A stretch of DNA of 64,000 nucleotides from the NCBI RefSeq assembly GCF_005889725.1, contig NZ_VCKX01000005.1, positions 49,721 to 113,720 on the forward strand, written 5' to 3'. This document shows, in pieces, positions 7,836-17,503 of this stretch. Every line of letters begins with the position of its first letter. The stretch's first letter is position 1. Made by a program: the position numbers and the translations under genes. The notes under the pieces were generated by a model. The model saw only the letters and a list, made by a program, of their open reading frames with translations. It did not search any database and was not told the origin of the DNA. This stretch comes from Nonomuraea zeae (GTDB lineage: Bacteria; Actinomycetota; Actinomycetes; Streptosporangiales; Streptosporangiaceae).

Positions 7836-8693
7836 GTGAGTCTCTGGGCACTCGTTCTCATCCTCGTCGCCGCCGTGGCCCACGCCTCCTGGAACGTGCT
7901 GAGCAAGAAGGCCGCCCAGGCCGACCACGTCGTCTTCCTCTGGCTGGTCGCCGTCGCAGCGGCGATCGTCTGGAGCCCGCTGTTCGCCGGGTTCCTGCTG
8001 GTCACGGGTACCGTGCCGAGCCGGCTGGACCTTTTGGTCGCCGGCGGCAGCACGCTGCTGCACCTGGGCTATTTCGTGCTGCTCCAGCGCGGGTACGGCA
8101 CCGGCGACCTGTCGGTCGTCTATCCCGTCGCGCGTGGCACGGGCCCGATGCTGGCCAGCCTGGTCGCGGTGCTCTTCCTCGGCGAGCGGCCGTCGCCCGC
8201 GGGCGTGGCGGGGATCGTACTGGTGGGCCTGGGCGTGTTCCTGCTCAGCGGCGGCCTGTCGCGCGGCGCGCTCGAAGGGGTGGTGCCCGGGCTGGTCGTG
8301 GGGTTGTTCATCGCCGGCTACACGGTCTGGGACTCGCAGGTGGTGAGCGCGTTCGCCGTGGCGCCGTTGCTGCTCAACTACCTCGGGGAGGTCGGGCGCT
8401 CCCTCGCGCTCACGCCCTTCGTGCTGGGGGCGCGGCGCAGGCTGATCGTCCCGGTGTGGCGGGAGCACCGGTTCCGGGTGCTGGGCGCGGCTGTGCTGAT
8501 CTTCCTGTCGTACCTGCTGGTGCTGATCGCGTTCACGATGGCCCCGGTGACCGTGGTGGCGCCGGCCCGCGAGATCAGCGTGCTGATCGCGGTCGTGCTC
8601 GGCGGGCGGCTGCTGGCCGAGGGCGATCTGCCGCGCCGGCTGCTGGCGGCCGCGGTGATCCTCGGCGGCGTCGTCGCCATCGCGCTGGGCTGA
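7836..8693 (+). CDS. EamA/DMT-family transporter
   Basis: A 285-residue integral membrane protein with ten predicted helices in two EamA repeats. Each half ends in the usual signature: GERPSPAGVAGIVLVGLGVFLLS and GDLPRRLLAAAVILGGVVAIALG. Such proteins export small metabolites or amino acids; the substrate is unknown. GTG 7836 has an AAGGAG box 5 nt upstream. It is divergent from the histidine phosphatase gene (100 bp apart). Confidence 0.85.
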   Translation: MSLWALVLILVAAVAHASWNVLSKKAAQADHVVFLWLVAVAAAIVWSPLFAGFLLVTGTVPSRLDLLVAGGSTLLHLGYFVLLQRGYGTGDLSVVYPVARGTGPMLASLVAVLFLGERPSPAGVAGIVLVGLGVFLLSGGLSRGALEGVVPGLVVGLFIAGYTVWDSQVVSAFAVAPLLLNYLGEVGRSLALTPFVLGARRRLIVPVWREHRFRVLGAAVLIFLSYLLVLIAFTMAPVTVVAPAREISVLIAVVLGGRLLAEGDLPRRLLAAAVILGGVVAIALG

Positions 8694-8702
8694 CGCGGGG
8701 GC

Positions 8703-9623
8703 TCAGGACACCGCCCAGGCGTTCTCCTGGGACCTGCTCGCCTCGGCCAGCGCCTCGACCAGGGCCCTGATCGCGGGACGGCGTGCGGCGTCCGTACGCC
8801 ACACCGCGTAGATGCGGCGCGACTGCCGCGGCCTGAGCGGGACGAGCCGCACGCCCTCCGGCACGCAGTCCCGGCCGAGCCGCGGCACGATGGCGCAGCC
8901 GAGGCCGGCCGCCACCAGGGCGAGCTGGGTCGGGTACTCGTCGGCCATGCAGGCGATCACCGGCTCCAGCGAGGCGTTGCGCAGCGTGAAGACCAGCCAG
9001 TCGTGGCAGACCGTGCCCGGCGTGGAGCTGATCCACAGCTCGCCGTTCAGCTCGGCCAGCTCCAGCTCCTTCCGGCCGGCCAGCGCGTGCCCGGCGGGCA
9101 CCGCGACGTCGGCGACGTCGTCGAGCAGCGTGGCCTTGGACAGGCCGTCGGGCAGCGCCATGGGCCGGTTCAGCCAGTCCTGGATCACGCCCACGTCCAG
9201 CTCGCCCCTGGCGACCTCGCGCATGACCCGCTCGGGCTCGCGCTCGTTGAGCTGCACCCAGAGGTCGGGATGGCGGGTCCTGAGCGTGGCGAGCGCGCCG
9301 GGCATGAGGCCGCGCACGGCGGTGGGGAACGCGGCGACGTTCAGGCGGCCGACGACCTCGCCGCGCAGCGCCTCGAAGTCCGCCTCCGCGGTCTCGACCA
9401 GGGCGAGGATCCGCTCGGCGTGCTCGGCGAGCAGCCCCGCCGCGTCCGTCAGGCGCACGCCGCGGCCGTTGCGCTCCATGAGCCGGGCCCCGGTCTCCCG
9501 CTCCAGCTTGGCGATCTGCTGGGACACGGCGGACGGGGTGACCATGAGCGCGTCGGCCGCCGCTCCGACCGACCCATAGACGTGAACTGCGTGAAGTGCC
9601 TTGAGCCGGTTCAAGTCCAACAT
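8703..9623 (-). CDS. LysR-family transcriptional regulator
   Basis: A 306-residue protein with an N-terminal winged helix (about 1-60: LKALHAVHVYGSVGAAADAL, then TPSAVSQQIAKLERETG) and a periplasmic-binding-protein-like effector domain (about 90-295). It faces the 36-codon ORF and the second EamA gene across a 73-bp gap containing a CTAAA-TGG-TTTAG dyad, the usual layout for a LysR regulator controlling an exporter next to it. The effector is unknown. Confidence 0.9.
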   Translation of the reverse strand: MLDLNRLKALHAVHVYGSVGAAADALMVTPSAVSQQIAKLERETGARLMERNGRGVRLTDAAGLLAEHAERILALVETAEADFEALRGEVVGRLNVAAFPTAVRGLMPGALATLRTRHPDLWVQLNEREPERVMREVARGELDVGVIQDWLNRPMALPDGLSKATLLDDVADVAVPAGHALAGRKELELAELNGELWISSTPGTVCHDWLVFTLRNASLEPVIACMADEYPTQLALVAAGLGCAIVPRLGRDCVPEGVRLVPLRPRQSRRIYAVWRTDAARRPAIRALVEALAEASRSQENAWAVS

Positions 9624-9633
9624 GTAAGCCAGT

Positions 9634-9646
9634 CTAAATGGTTTAG
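9634..9646. promoter_or_regulatory. Dyad CTAAA-TGG-TTTAG between lysR and the exporter operon
   Basis: A perfect 5-bp-arm palindrome with a 3-bp centre, 11 bp upstream of the lysR start codon and about 50 bp upstream of the 36-codon ORF. AT-rich short dyads with spacing like this are typical LysR recognition sites. The assignment to this regulator is by position only. Confidence 0.5.
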
Positions 9647-9696
9647 CGTAGAAAGTCTCGCTTGTCGTTCACTGTGTAGCAGACGAAAATAGATGC

Positions 9697-9807
9697 ATGA
9701 GAATCATCAAGGAAAAGAAGCAGCAGCAGAGCTCGCCCTCCTACCTGAGGACCCTGGCCGAGCAGGCTCGCGAGCAGCGGATCCGCTACCAGAAGCCCGC
9801 TCGCTGA
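9697..9807 (+). CDS. Short 36-residue ORF ahead of the EamA gene
   Basis: ATG 9697 to TGA 9805-9807 encodes a very basic, Gln-rich peptide (MRIIKEKKQQQSS at the start, LAEQAREQRIRYQKPAR at the end). The stop is directly followed by GTG 9808, the start of the EamA exporter, with no intervening base. There is no convincing RBS. An AT-rich stretch (9686-9694) lies about 7 nt before the ATG, which would suit a leaderless transcript. Codons are G/C-ending from codon 10 on, as in real genes here. It could be a small protein or a coupling/leader peptide. No family recognised. Confidence 0.5.
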   Translation: MRIIKEKKQQQSSPSYLRTLAEQAREQRIRYQKPAR

Positions 9808-10716
9808 GTGAGCCCCCGCCATCTCGCCCTCGCCGTCGGCCTCGCGGCCGTCTGGGGCTTCAACTTCGTGGTCATGCAGGTCGGCCTGCGGCACTTCCCG
9901 CCACTGCTGTACGCGGGAGTCAGGTTCAGCATGGCGGCGTTCCCCGCCCTGCTGTTCGTCGGGCGGCCCGGAGTCCGGTGGCGCTGGGTCGCCGGGGTGG
10001 CGGCCACCATCGGCGTCGGCCAGTTCGGCCTGCTGCTCGTGGGCATGCGAGCCGGCATGCCGGCCGGGCTGACCTCTCTCGTCCTGCAGACGCAGGCGCT
10101 GTTCACGGTGTTGTTCGCGGTGACGCTGCTCAAGGAGCGGCTCACCGCCCGTCGCGTCCTCGGTCTGGCCGTCGCCTTCTGCGGCCTCACTCTGGTCGCG
10201 CTCGACTTCGGGGTGTCGGGACCGCTCGGCGCCTTCGCACTCTGCGTGGCCGCGGCGGCCGCCTGGGGGCTGGGCAACGTGGTCCAGCGCCGGGCCGCGC
10301 CGCCCGACTCGCTGCGCTTCATGGTGTGGGTGAGCGCCTTCTCCGCGCCCCCTCTCCTGCTGATGTCCTTCCTGCTGGAGGGCACGCCGGTGCTGAGCTC
10401 GCCGCTGGAGGGCTGGCTGTCGCTGCTCTACGTGGCCTTCATCTCCACGCTGGGCGGGTTCGGCGTCTGGGGCTGGCTGCTGCGCCGCTACGACGCCTCG
10501 ACCGTGGCGCCGTACACGCTGCTCGTGCCGGTCTTCGGCATGTCGTCGGCGGCGCTGGTGACCGGCGAAGCGCTCTCCTGGCTGGAGGTGCTCGCGGCGG
10601 CGCTCATCGTCTGCGGCGTCCTGTACGCCGGCTCCAGGCCCCGCCGCGGCCCGCTCACCCCAGGGCGGCCGCGGCCGCCTTCGCGGCTGCCGGGAGCGCT
10701 TCAGCGACGCGGCTGA
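9808..10716 (+). CDS. EamA/DMT-family transporter
   Basis: A 302-residue protein with ten predicted helices. The first repeat begins [22 protein letters not shown], the classical EamA N-terminus, and the first half ends [20 protein letters not shown]. The last ~25 residues (after residue 275) are a polar, Pro/Arg-rich tail. The GTG start abuts the stop of the 36-codon ORF, so translation is probably coupled. The 3' end overlaps the convergent hemL gene by 62 bp, which is unusual and may mean the tail is recently acquired. Confidence 0.85.
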   Translation: MSPRHLALAVGLAAVWGFNFVVMQVGLRHFPPLLYAGVRFSMAAFPALLFVGRPGVRWRWVAGVAATIGVGQFGLLLVGMRAGMPAGLTSLVLQTQALFTVLFAVTLLKERLTARRVLGLAVAFCGLTLVALDFGVSGPLGAFALCVAAAAAWGLGNVVQRRAAPPDSLRFMVWVSAFSAPPLLLMSFLLEGTPVLSSPLEGWLSLLYVAFISTLGGFGVWGWLLRRYDASTVAPYTLLVPVFGMSSAALVTGEALSWLEVLAAALIVCGVLYAGSRPRRGPLTPGRPRPPSRLPGALQRRG

Positions 10717-11947
10717 GCGCCTCGTCGTCGTGCGCGGCCGACAGGAACCACGCTTCGTACGCCGACGGCGGCAGATAGACGCCCTGGTCGAGCATCGCGT
10801 GGAAGAACGCGGTGAACACGGCGGTGTTCTGGGTCTTGGCCTCGGCGAAGTTCGTCACCTCCGCGTCGGTGAAGAAGATCGAGAACAGGCTGCCCGCCCG
10901 CTGCAGCCGGTGCGGCACCCCGGCGGCGCTGAGCGCCTCGGACGCGCCCCGGCCCACCGCCAGCGAGGCCGCGTCCACCCGGGCGTAGGCGTCGTCGTCC
11001 AGGGCGCGCAGCGTGGCCAGCCCGGCCGCGCACGCCAGCGGGTTACCCGACAGGGTGCCCGCCTGGTAGACCGGGCCCTCGGGGGCGAGAAAGGCCATGA
11101 CGTCGGCCCGGCCGCCGAAGGCCGCCGTGGGCAGGCCGCCGCCCATGACCTTGCCGAAGGTCATCAGATCGGCCTCGACCGGGTCCAGGCCGTACCAGCC
11201 GGACGGGGAGACGCGGAAGCCGGTCAGCACCTCGTCGACGATGAGCAGCGCGCCGTTGGCCGTGCACAGCTCGCGCAGGCGCGCGTTGAAGCCGTCGCGG
11301 GGCGGGACGACGCCCATGTTCGACGGGCACGCCTCGGTGATCACGCACGCCACGTCGGCGGCGGCGAAGGCCTCTTCGACGGCTTCGACGGAGTTGTAGG
11401 GCAGCACGATCGTGTCCGCGGCCGACGCCCCCGTCACGCCCGGCGTGTCGGGCAGCCCGAACGTCACGACCCCGGACCCGGCCGAGGCCAGCAGCGCGTC
11501 GACGTGGCCGTGGTAGCACCCGGCGAACTTGATCACCTTCGACCGCCCGGTGAAGCCGCGCGCCAGGCGCACCGCGCTCATCGTGGCCTCGGTGCCGGAG
11601 CTGACCAGGCGCACCTTCTCGACGGGCGCCACCCTGGCCACGATCTCCTCGGCCAGCTCGACCTCGCCGGGGGTGGCCGTGCCGAAGGAGAACCCGTGGG
11701 CCACCGCGCCGGAGACGGCCTCGACGACCGCGGGGTGGCGGTGCCCGAGGATCATCGGCCCCCAGGAGCACACGAGATCGACGTAGCGGTTGCCGTCGGC
11801 GTCGGTGATGTAGGGCCCCTGACCGGAGACCATGAAGCGCGGCGTGCCGCCCACCGCGCCGAACGCGCGCACCGGAGAGTTGACGCCTCCGGGCACGACC
11901 TGACGGGCGCGGGCGAACAGGTCCTCGGAGTTCTGTGTACGGCTCAC
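10655..11947 (-). CDS. hemL: Glutamate-1-semialdehyde 2,1-aminomutase HemL
   Basis: A 430-residue PLP enzyme that converts glutamate-1-semialdehyde to 5-aminolevulinate, the step after HemA in the C5 haem route. The PLP lysine is in [13 protein letters not shown] (Lys 266), with DEVLTGFR upstream and [15 protein letters not shown] binding the cofactor phosphate. The start is GTG 11947 ([10 protein letters not shown] follows), as in the family; a longer frame overlaps the next gene and was discarded. It is separated from the other haem genes by the primase-like gene. Confidence 0.95.
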   Translation of the reverse strand: MSRTQNSEDLFARARQVVPGGVNSPVRAFGAVGGTPRFMVSGQGPYITDADGNRYVDLVCSWGPMILGHRHPAVVEAVSGAVAHGFSFGTATPGEVELAEEIVARVAPVEKVRLVSSGTEATMSAVRLARGFTGRSKVIKFAGCYHGHVDALLASAGSGVVTFGLPDTPGVTGASAADTIVLPYNSVEAVEEAFAAADVACVITEACPSNMGVVPPRDGFNARLRELCTANGALLIVDEVLTGFRVSPSGWYGLDPVEADLMTFGKVMGGGLPTAAFGGRADVMAFLAPEGPVYQAGTLSGNPLACAAGLATLRALDDDAYARVDAASLAVGRGASEALSAAGVPHRLQRAGSLFSIFFTDAEVTNFAEAKTQNTAVFTAFFHAMLDQGVYLPPSAYEAWFLSAAHDDEALSRVAEALPAAAKAAAAALG

Positions 11948-12005
11948 CCGATCCAGGTTAGCCGGGCCGGGGACCGCTCCCCGGATCGGGCACGAGGAGG
12001 GTGAG

Positions 12006-12635
12006 TCAGTCGGCGAGCCATTCCAGGATGCGCAGCGGGTCGGGCAGCGGGCGGCCGTCCGGCGGCCGGAGCCAGGAGACGGGCTGGCCCGTCGGAAGGG
12101 ACGAGGGCGGCGCGAGGACATAGCTGTCGCGGCAGTGCCACCGCAGCCCCGGCGTGTCGTCGATGGTCGCGGGATCGCAGTCGAGCTGGCACGTCCACCA
12201 CTCGTCCTCGTCCTCCGGGTTGCCGCGCGTGGCCACATAGAACAGGACCCGGTCGCCGTTGGCGGCGACCGGGCCTGGGTGCGCTTGCGCGGCGTCGATC
12301 CGGGTGAGTGCGGACAGCCCGGCGGCGAGCGGTACGTCGAAGACGTCGAACACGCGTCCGGTGGGCAGGATCACGTTGGCCTCGGGCTCGGCCTGCCACC
12401 AGCGCGTGAGCAGGGCGGCGTCCGTCGTGGCCTGCATGTGCCAGGCGGGGGACAGCGGATGGGCGCCGGGGTCGGGACAGCCGACCCGGTCGCAGGAGCA
12501 CGCGCGCGGCCCCTGGAGCAGCGGGTAGGCCCCAGGCACGACGGGCCACCCCAGGCCGGCGTATTCGAGCACGGAGCCGATTCGTGTCGGCCGCGACCGC
12601 TTTCTGGTACGCCGAACCAGTGGTACCCCCACCAT
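12006..12635 (-). CDS. Stand-alone Prim-Pol-type (bifunctional DNA primase/polymerase N-terminal) domain protein
   Basis: A 209-residue protein resembling the N-terminal domain of plasmid and phage primase-polymerases: [16 protein letters not shown], a Cys-rich segment [15 protein letters not shown], and [25 protein letters not shown]. The canonical catalytic DxD appears here as DVFDV. There is no helicase domain and no replication origin nearby. ATG 12635 was chosen because GGGAGA lies 5 nt upstream; the in-frame TTG 12656 lacks an RBS. Chromosomal single-domain versions are common in actinomycetes and their function is unknown. Confidence 0.7.
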   Translation of the reverse strand: MVGVPLVRRTRKRSRPTRIGSVLEYAGLGWPVVPGAYPLLQGPRACSCDRVGCPDPGAHPLSPAWHMQATTDAALLTRWWQAEPEANVILPTGRVFDVFDVPLAAGLSALTRIDAAQAHPGPVAANGDRVLFYVATRGNPEDEDEWWTCQLDCDPATIDDTPGLRWHCRDSYVLAPPSSLPTGQPVSWLRPPDGRPLPDPLRILEWLAD

Positions 12636-12805
12636 GGTGTCTCCCGTCGAGTCCAAGTGCCTGAGGAGATCCCGGCCTCGGGCCGTGGGGCGGGCCGCGT
12701 TCAGCGGCTCACCGCGGAGTCTGCGCTACGCACCCGCGGGACACACCAGCACTTGTTATCGCACTCTAACGCACAGGCCACAGGAGTTGACGGGAAACCC
12801 CTTGG

Positions 12806-13789
12806 TTAGAGCCGTCGCGCCACTTCCGTGGCCCAGTACGTCAGGATCAGGTCCGCCCCGGCCCGCTTGATCGCGACCAGCGACTCGGTGATCATCCGCT
12901 CCCTGTCCACCCAGCCGTTGGCGGCGGCGGCCTCGATCATCGCGTACTCGCCGCTCACCTGGTAGGCGGCCACCGGCACGTCCACCTCGGCGCGGAAGCT
13001 CGCGATGATGTCGAGGTAGGCCAGCGCGGGCTTGACCATGACCGCGTCGGCGCCTTCCGCCAGGTCCAGCCGGACCTCGCGCAGCGCCTCCTCCAGCGGC
13101 CCCGCGGGGTCCTGCTGATGGGTGCTGCGGTCGCCGAACTGCGGCGCGCACTCGGCGGCCTCGCGGAAGGGCCCGTAGAAGGCGGAGGCGTATTTGGCGG
13201 TGTAGGCCAGGATCGGCACGTTGCCGTGACCGGCACCGTCGAGGGCCGCGCGGATCGCGCCCACCTGGCCGTCCATCATCCCGCTCGGCGCCACCATCTG
13301 CGACCCGGCCTCGACCTGGGCCAGCGCGATCGACGCGTAGCGCTCCAGCGTGGCGTCGTTGTCCACGTCACCGGACGGCGTCAGGATCCCGCAGTGCCCG
13401 TTGTCGGTGAACTCGTCGAGGCAGGTGTCGGCCATCACCACGATGGAGTCGCCGACCTCGGCGTTCACGTCGCGCAGCGCCACCTGGAGTATCCCGTGGG
13501 GATCGTCGGCCGCCGAGCCGCGGGCGTCCTTGACCTCGGGGATGCCGAACAGGATCAGCCCGCCCACGCCGGCCTCCGCCGCCTCGTGGGCGGCCTTGCG
13601 CAGCGAGTCGCGGGTGTGCTGGACCACCCCAGGCATGGAGGCCACCGGCTGCGGCTCGGTGATGCCTTCCTTGACGAACATGGGCAGGATCAGGTCCGCG
13701 GGGTGCAGCCTGGTGCCCGCCATCATCCGCCGCAGGGCGGGACCTCGGCGCAGCCGCCGGGGGCGGGCGACCGGATATTGCGCGCTCAT
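12806..13789 (-). CDS. hemB: Delta-aminolevulinic acid dehydratase (porphobilinogen synthase) HemB
   Basis: A 327-residue enzyme that condenses two 5-aminolevulinate molecules to porphobilinogen. The two active-site lysines are visible in [15 protein letters not shown] and [15 protein letters not shown]. The metal-site segment reads [14 protein letters not shown]: one Asp replaces the middle Cys of the usual three-Cys zinc site, so metal use may be mixed. ATG 13789 overlaps the stop of the preceding gene (ATGA) and has an AGGAGAGG box upstream. Last gene of the rex-hem operon. Confidence 0.95.
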   Translation of the reverse strand: MSAQYPVARPRRLRRGPALRRMMAGTRLHPADLILPMFVKEGITEPQPVASMPGVVQHTRDSLRKAAHEAAEAGVGGLILFGIPEVKDARGSAADDPHGILQVALRDVNAEVGDSIVVMADTCLDEFTDNGHCGILTPSGDVDNDATLERYASIALAQVEAGSQMVAPSGMMDGQVGAIRAALDGAGHGNVPILAYTAKYASAFYGPFREAAECAPQFGDRSTHQQDPAGPLEEALREVRLDLAEGADAVMVKPALAYLDIIASFRAEVDVPVAAYQVSGEYAMIEAAAANGWVDRERMITESLVAIKRAGADLILTYWATEVARRL

Positions 13790-15339
13790 TTGCCTCTCCT
13801 TCTGGCGCCCCGGCGGTTCTGTGAGGGCCGGCGCGGGGAGTCGCCCGCGGCCAGGGCCGCCTGGCGCTGCTTGGCTCCGAACTCGGCCACCGCCGCGGCC
13901 AGGGCGGATGCGGATGGCTTGTCGGCCATGACGTCGACCCGGAGCCCGAACTCCTCGGCCGTCTTGGCCGTCTGCGGCCCGATGACCGCGATCACGGTGA
14001 CGTTGTGTGGCTTGCCCGCGATGCCCACCAGGTTGCGCACGGTGGAGGAGGAGGTGAAGAGCACGGCGTCGAAGCCGCCGCCCTTGATCGCCTCGCGGAT
14101 CGGCGCGGGTGGCGGCGCGGCCCGCACGGTGCGGTACGCGGTGACGTCGTCGCACTCCCAGCCCAGCTCGGTGAGCCCGGCCACCAGCGTGTCGGTGGAG
14201 ATGTCGGCCCGCGGCAGCAGGACCCGGTTGATCGGGTCGAGCATCGAGTCGTAGGGCGGCCACTCGGCCACGAGCCCCTCGGATGACTGCTCGCCGGAAG
14301 GCAGCAGGTCCGGCTTGACGCCGAACTCGACCAGGGCCCGCGCGGTCGCGTCGCCCACGGCGGCCACCTTGAGCCCGGCGAAGGCGCGGGCGTCCAGGCC
14401 GTATTCCTCGAACTTCTCGCGGACGGCCTTGACCGCGTTCGCGCTGGTGAAGGCCACCCACTCGTAGCGGCCGGTGACCAGGCCCTTGATCGCCCGGTCC
14501 ATCTGCTGCGGCGTGCGCGGCGGCTCGACCGAGATGGTCGGCACCTCCTCGGGCACCGCGCCGTACGCGACGAGCTGGTCGGACAGGCTGCGGGACTGCT
14601 CCTTGGTACGCGGCACCAGCACCCGCCAGCCGAACAGCGGCTTGGTCTCGAACCACGACAGCTTGTCGCGCAGCCCCACGGCCTCGCCGACGACGATCAG
14701 CGCGGGCTCGGTGAACCCGGCGTGCTTGAGGTCGGCCTGGAGCCGGCCGAGCGTGGACACGACGGTGTACTGCTCGGTGGTGGTGCCGCCGCTGCTGACC
14801 GCGACGGGCGTGGTGTCGGGCTTGCCGCCGGCGATGAGCGCCTTGCCGATCGACACGGCGTCGCCGATGCCGTTGTAGACGACCAGCGTGCCAGGACAGG
14901 CCGCGTGGGAGGCCCAGTCCTGCTCCTGCGCGGCGTCGACGATCCTGAACTCGGGCACCGCCGTCGCCGGCGGGATGCCCGCGTAGGCGAGCACGGCGGT
15001 CGCGGGCGGCACGCCGGGCGTGATCTCGAAGTCCACCTCCGCCGCGGCGCAGGCCGCGACCTCCTCGGTGATCGAGGAGAACAGCATGGGGTCGCCCTCG
15101 CACAGGCGCACCACGAGCTGCCCCCGCTTGGCGCGCTTGACCGCGCCGGCGAAGCCGTCGTCGACGATCTCGACGCCTTCGCGGCAGTGGTGCAGCAGCG
15201 GGCCGTGGGTTTCTTCGTCGAGCACCACCGCGTCGGCCTTGCCGAGCAGCTCGGCGGCGCGGAGTGTGAGCAGGTTGGGATCGCCGGGACCCGCGCCTAC
15301 GAACGCGACGAAACCGGAGGTCGGGCTATCGGAGCTCAA
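13786..15339 (-). CDS. hemD: Fused uroporphyrinogen-III methyltransferase-like / uroporphyrinogen-III synthase (HemD)
   Basis: A 517-residue two-domain protein. Residues about 8-245 form a tetrapyrrole methylase fold starting [19 protein letters not shown]. Residues about 255-490 are a HemD domain ([47 protein letters not shown]) that closes hydroxymethylbilane to uroporphyrinogen III. The second methylase signature, normally VRLKGGDPFIFGRGGEE, is [17 protein letters not shown] here, so methyltransfer activity is doubtful. The tail is Arg-rich. ATGA overlaps on both sides couple it to hemC and hemB. Confidence 0.9.
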   Translation of the reverse strand: MSSDSPTSGFVAFVGAGPGDPNLLTLRAAELLGKADAVVLDEETHGPLLHHCREGVEIVDDGFAGAVKRAKRGQLVVRLCEGDPMLFSSITEEVAACAAAEVDFEITPGVPPATAVLAYAGIPPATAVPEFRIVDAAQEQDWASHAACPGTLVVYNGIGDAVSIGKALIAGGKPDTTPVAVSSGGTTTEQYTVVSTLGRLQADLKHAGFTEPALIVVGEAVGLRDKLSWFETKPLFGWRVLVPRTKEQSRSLSDQLVAYGAVPEEVPTISVEPPRTPQQMDRAIKGLVTGRYEWVAFTSANAVKAVREKFEEYGLDARAFAGLKVAAVGDATARALVEFGVKPDLLPSGEQSSEGLVAEWPPYDSMLDPINRVLLPRADISTDTLVAGLTELGWECDDVTAYRTVRAAPPPAPIREAIKGGGFDAVLFTSSSTVRNLVGIAGKPHNVTVIAVIGPQTAKTAEEFGLRVDVMADKPSASALAAAVAEFGAKQRQAALAAGDSPRRPSQNRRGARRRGK

Positions 15340-16250
15340 TGGGAATGCTCCCCCATCAATCTGTCGGCCCCTTCGGCGATCATCTCGGCCGCTAGGAGAC
15401 GGCCCAGGTTAAGTGCCTCCGAAGGAGAGCCGGCGGCGGACTTGCGGACCGCCTCGCGGCCGTCGAGCGCGACGACCACAGCGGTCAGGTTCAGAGTGTG
15501 CCCGTCATCGGCCGCGAAAGCACCCACCGGAGCGGAGCACCCCGCTTCCAGAGCGGACAGTACGGCGCGCTCGGCGGTCACCGCGGAGCGCGTGCGAGGA
15601 TCGTCGAGCACGCCCAGGAACTCGACCAGGTCAGCGCGGTCGGCGCGGCACTCCACGGCGAGCGCGCCCTGGCCCGGGGCGGGCAGCAGCTCCTCGACCT
15701 CGAAGATCTGCGCGATCTCGGCGCTGCGGCCGATCCTGGTCAGGCCGGCCGAGGCGAGCACGACCGCGTCGAGCTCACCCGAGGTGACCTTGCCTATGCG
15801 CGTGTCGGCGTTGCCGCGGATCGGGACGTATTCGAGGTCGGGCCGCAGCGCGCTGAGCATGGCGACCCTGCGCGGCGACCCGGTGCCGACCCTGGCGCCC
15901 GGCGCCAGGTCGGCGAACTTGTGCGAGCCGACCAGCGCGTCGCGGTGGTCGTGCCGGGCGGGGATGGCGGCCAGGGTGAAGCGCGGGTCCTGCTTGGTCG
16001 GCAGGTCCTTCAGCGAGTGGACGGCGAAGTCGACCTCGTCGTCCATGAGCTTGTCGCGCAGCGCGCTGACGAACACGCCCGTGCCGCCGAGCTGTGCGAG
16101 CTGCGCCTTGGTCACGTCACCGAACGTCGTGACGCCGACCAGCTCGATCGCCCGCCCGGTGCGCTGGGTGTAGGAATCGGCCACCATTCCCGACTGCGTG
16201 GTCGCCATCAGGCTGCGGCGGGTCCCCAGCCGCAGAGTCCCGGACGTCAC
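15336..16250 (-). CDS. hemC: Hydroxymethylbilane synthase (porphobilinogen deaminase) HemC
   Basis: A 304-residue enzyme that polymerises four porphobilinogens. The dipyrromethane cofactor cysteine is Cys 238 in LEAGCSAPVGAFA. Catalytic and binding stretches include AVHSLKDLPT, GTGSPRR and LPAPGQGALAVE. It overlaps hemA by 4 nt (16247-16250) and hemD by 4 nt (15336-15339). Confidence 0.95.
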   Translation of the reverse strand: MTSGTLRLGTRRSLMATTQSGMVADSYTQRTGRAIELVGVTTFGDVTKAQLAQLGGTGVFVSALRDKLMDDEVDFAVHSLKDLPTKQDPRFTLAAIPARHDHRDALVGSHKFADLAPGARVGTGSPRRVAMLSALRPDLEYVPIRGNADTRIGKVTSGELDAVVLASAGLTRIGRSAEIAQIFEVEELLPAPGQGALAVECRADRADLVEFLGVLDDPRTRSAVTAERAVLSALEAGCSAPVGAFAADDGHTLNLTAVVVALDGREAVRKSAAGSPSEALNLGRLLAAEMIAEGADRLMGEHSH

Positions 16251-17503
16251 AGCTCCACCTCCCTCACGGCCTCGGGCATCTTCGGATCCAGATTGAACAG
16301 CTCACGCAGCGCTTCCGCATAATGATCGCCTCCTGGGCAGGTGGCGAGCTGCTTGACACGCACAGTTGGCTCGTGAAGCAGTTTGTCAACGACCCGTTGC
16401 ACGGTCATGGCCACCTCGTCCCTCGCCCGCTCGTCGAGGTCGGGCATCCGCATCAGCAGGCGGCCCAGCTCCGACTCGACCACGCTCGCCGCCTTGCTGC
16501 GCAGCGCCACCACGGTCGGTGTGACCTTGGCGGCCCGTTCGGCGTCGAGATAGGCGCGCAGCTCCTCGGCGACCAGCGCGCGCACGGACGGGACCGCGTC
16601 GCCCTCGTGCGAGCCGATGCCGGACTCCTGGATCGTCTCCAGGTCGACCAGCGTCACCCCGGGCACCGATCGGACGGCGGGGTCGATGTCGTGCGGCAAC
16701 GCCAGGTCGAGAAGGAACGCGCCGCGCGTCAGCATACCCGGAGTGACGACGTGGTTGCCCGCGCCTGTGCAGGTGATGACGATGTCGGCGGCGCTCAGCT
16801 CTTCGGCCACCGCGGCGAACTCCACCGCCCGGCCGCCGACGGACTCGGCCAGCCGGGCGCCGCGCTCGTAGGTGCGGTTGGCCACGACGATGTCGGTGAC
16901 GCCCGCGCGGGCCAGCGTGACGGCGGCCAGCGAGCTCATGGAGCCCGCGCCCACCACCAGGGCCCGCCGCCCGGCCAGGTCGCCCGCCAGGGCGAGGCCG
17001 GCGCTCACGAGGGAGGCGCCCGCCTTGTCGATGCCGGTGTCGTGGTGGGCCCGCTTGCCGACCCGCAGCGCCTGCTGGACCAGGTCGTTGAGCGTGGCGC
17101 CGACGGTGCCCTGGCGCTGCGCCAGCTTGAGCGCCTGGCGGACCTGCCCGAGGATCTGGCCCTCGCCGACCACCATGGAGTCGAGGCCGCACACCAGCGA
17201 GAAGAGGTGCTCGACGGCCCGCTCCTCGTAGTGCACGTAGAGGTGCGGCGTGAGCTCCTCGGCGGGGACGCCGGAGTGGACGCCCAGCAGGCCGCTGATG
17301 GCGGTGACGGCGGCGTGGAAGCGGTCGACCGTGACGTAGACCTCGACCCTGTTGCAGGTCGAGACCACTATGGCCTCCGCGACCGAATCGTCCATCTGCA
17401 CGTCGTGCAGCAGCTTGACGAGCTCGTCGCCCGAGACGGAGACCCGCTCCAGAAGAGCCACCGGAGCGGTCCGGTGGCTGAGTCCGATAGCCAGAACACT
17501 CAT
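16247..17503 (-). CDS. hemA: Glutamyl-tRNA reductase HemA
   Basis: A 418-residue NADPH enzyme that reduces Glu-tRNA to glutamate-1-semialdehyde, committing the cell to C5 haem synthesis. The nucleophilic cysteine is Cys 50 in VVSTCNRVEVY; GLDSMVVGEGQILGQ and the Rossmann segment RALVVGAGSMSSLAA follow, and the C-terminal dimerisation domain is intact. It starts in a 4-nt overlap with rex, so its translation is coupled to the redox sensor that probably controls the operon. Confidence 0.95.
   Translation of the reverse strand: MSVLAIGLSHRTAPVALLERVSVSGDELVKLLHDVQMDDSVAEAIVVSTCNRVEVYVTVDRFHAAVTAISGLLGVHSGVPAEELTPHLYVHYEERAVEHLFSLVCGLDSMVVGEGQILGQVRQALKLAQRQGTVGATLNDLVQQALRVGKRAHHDTGIDKAGASLVSAGLALAGDLAGRRALVVGAGSMSSLAAVTLARAGVTDIVVANRTYERGARLAESVGGRAVEFAAVAEELSAADIVITCTGAGNHVVTPGMLTRGAFLLDLALPHDIDPAVRSVPGVTLVDLETIQESGIGSHEGDAVPSVRALVAEELRAYLDAERAAKVTPTVVALRSKAASVVESELGRLLMRMPDLDERARDEVAMTVQRVVDKLLHEPTVRVKQLATCPGGDHYAEALRELFNLDPKMPEAVREVEL

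Noticed and set aside
12006..12635. Primase-like gene considered as a sign of an integrated plasmid
   Set aside because: It stands alone between hemL and hemB with no replication, transfer or integration genes; single-domain chromosomal copies are common.
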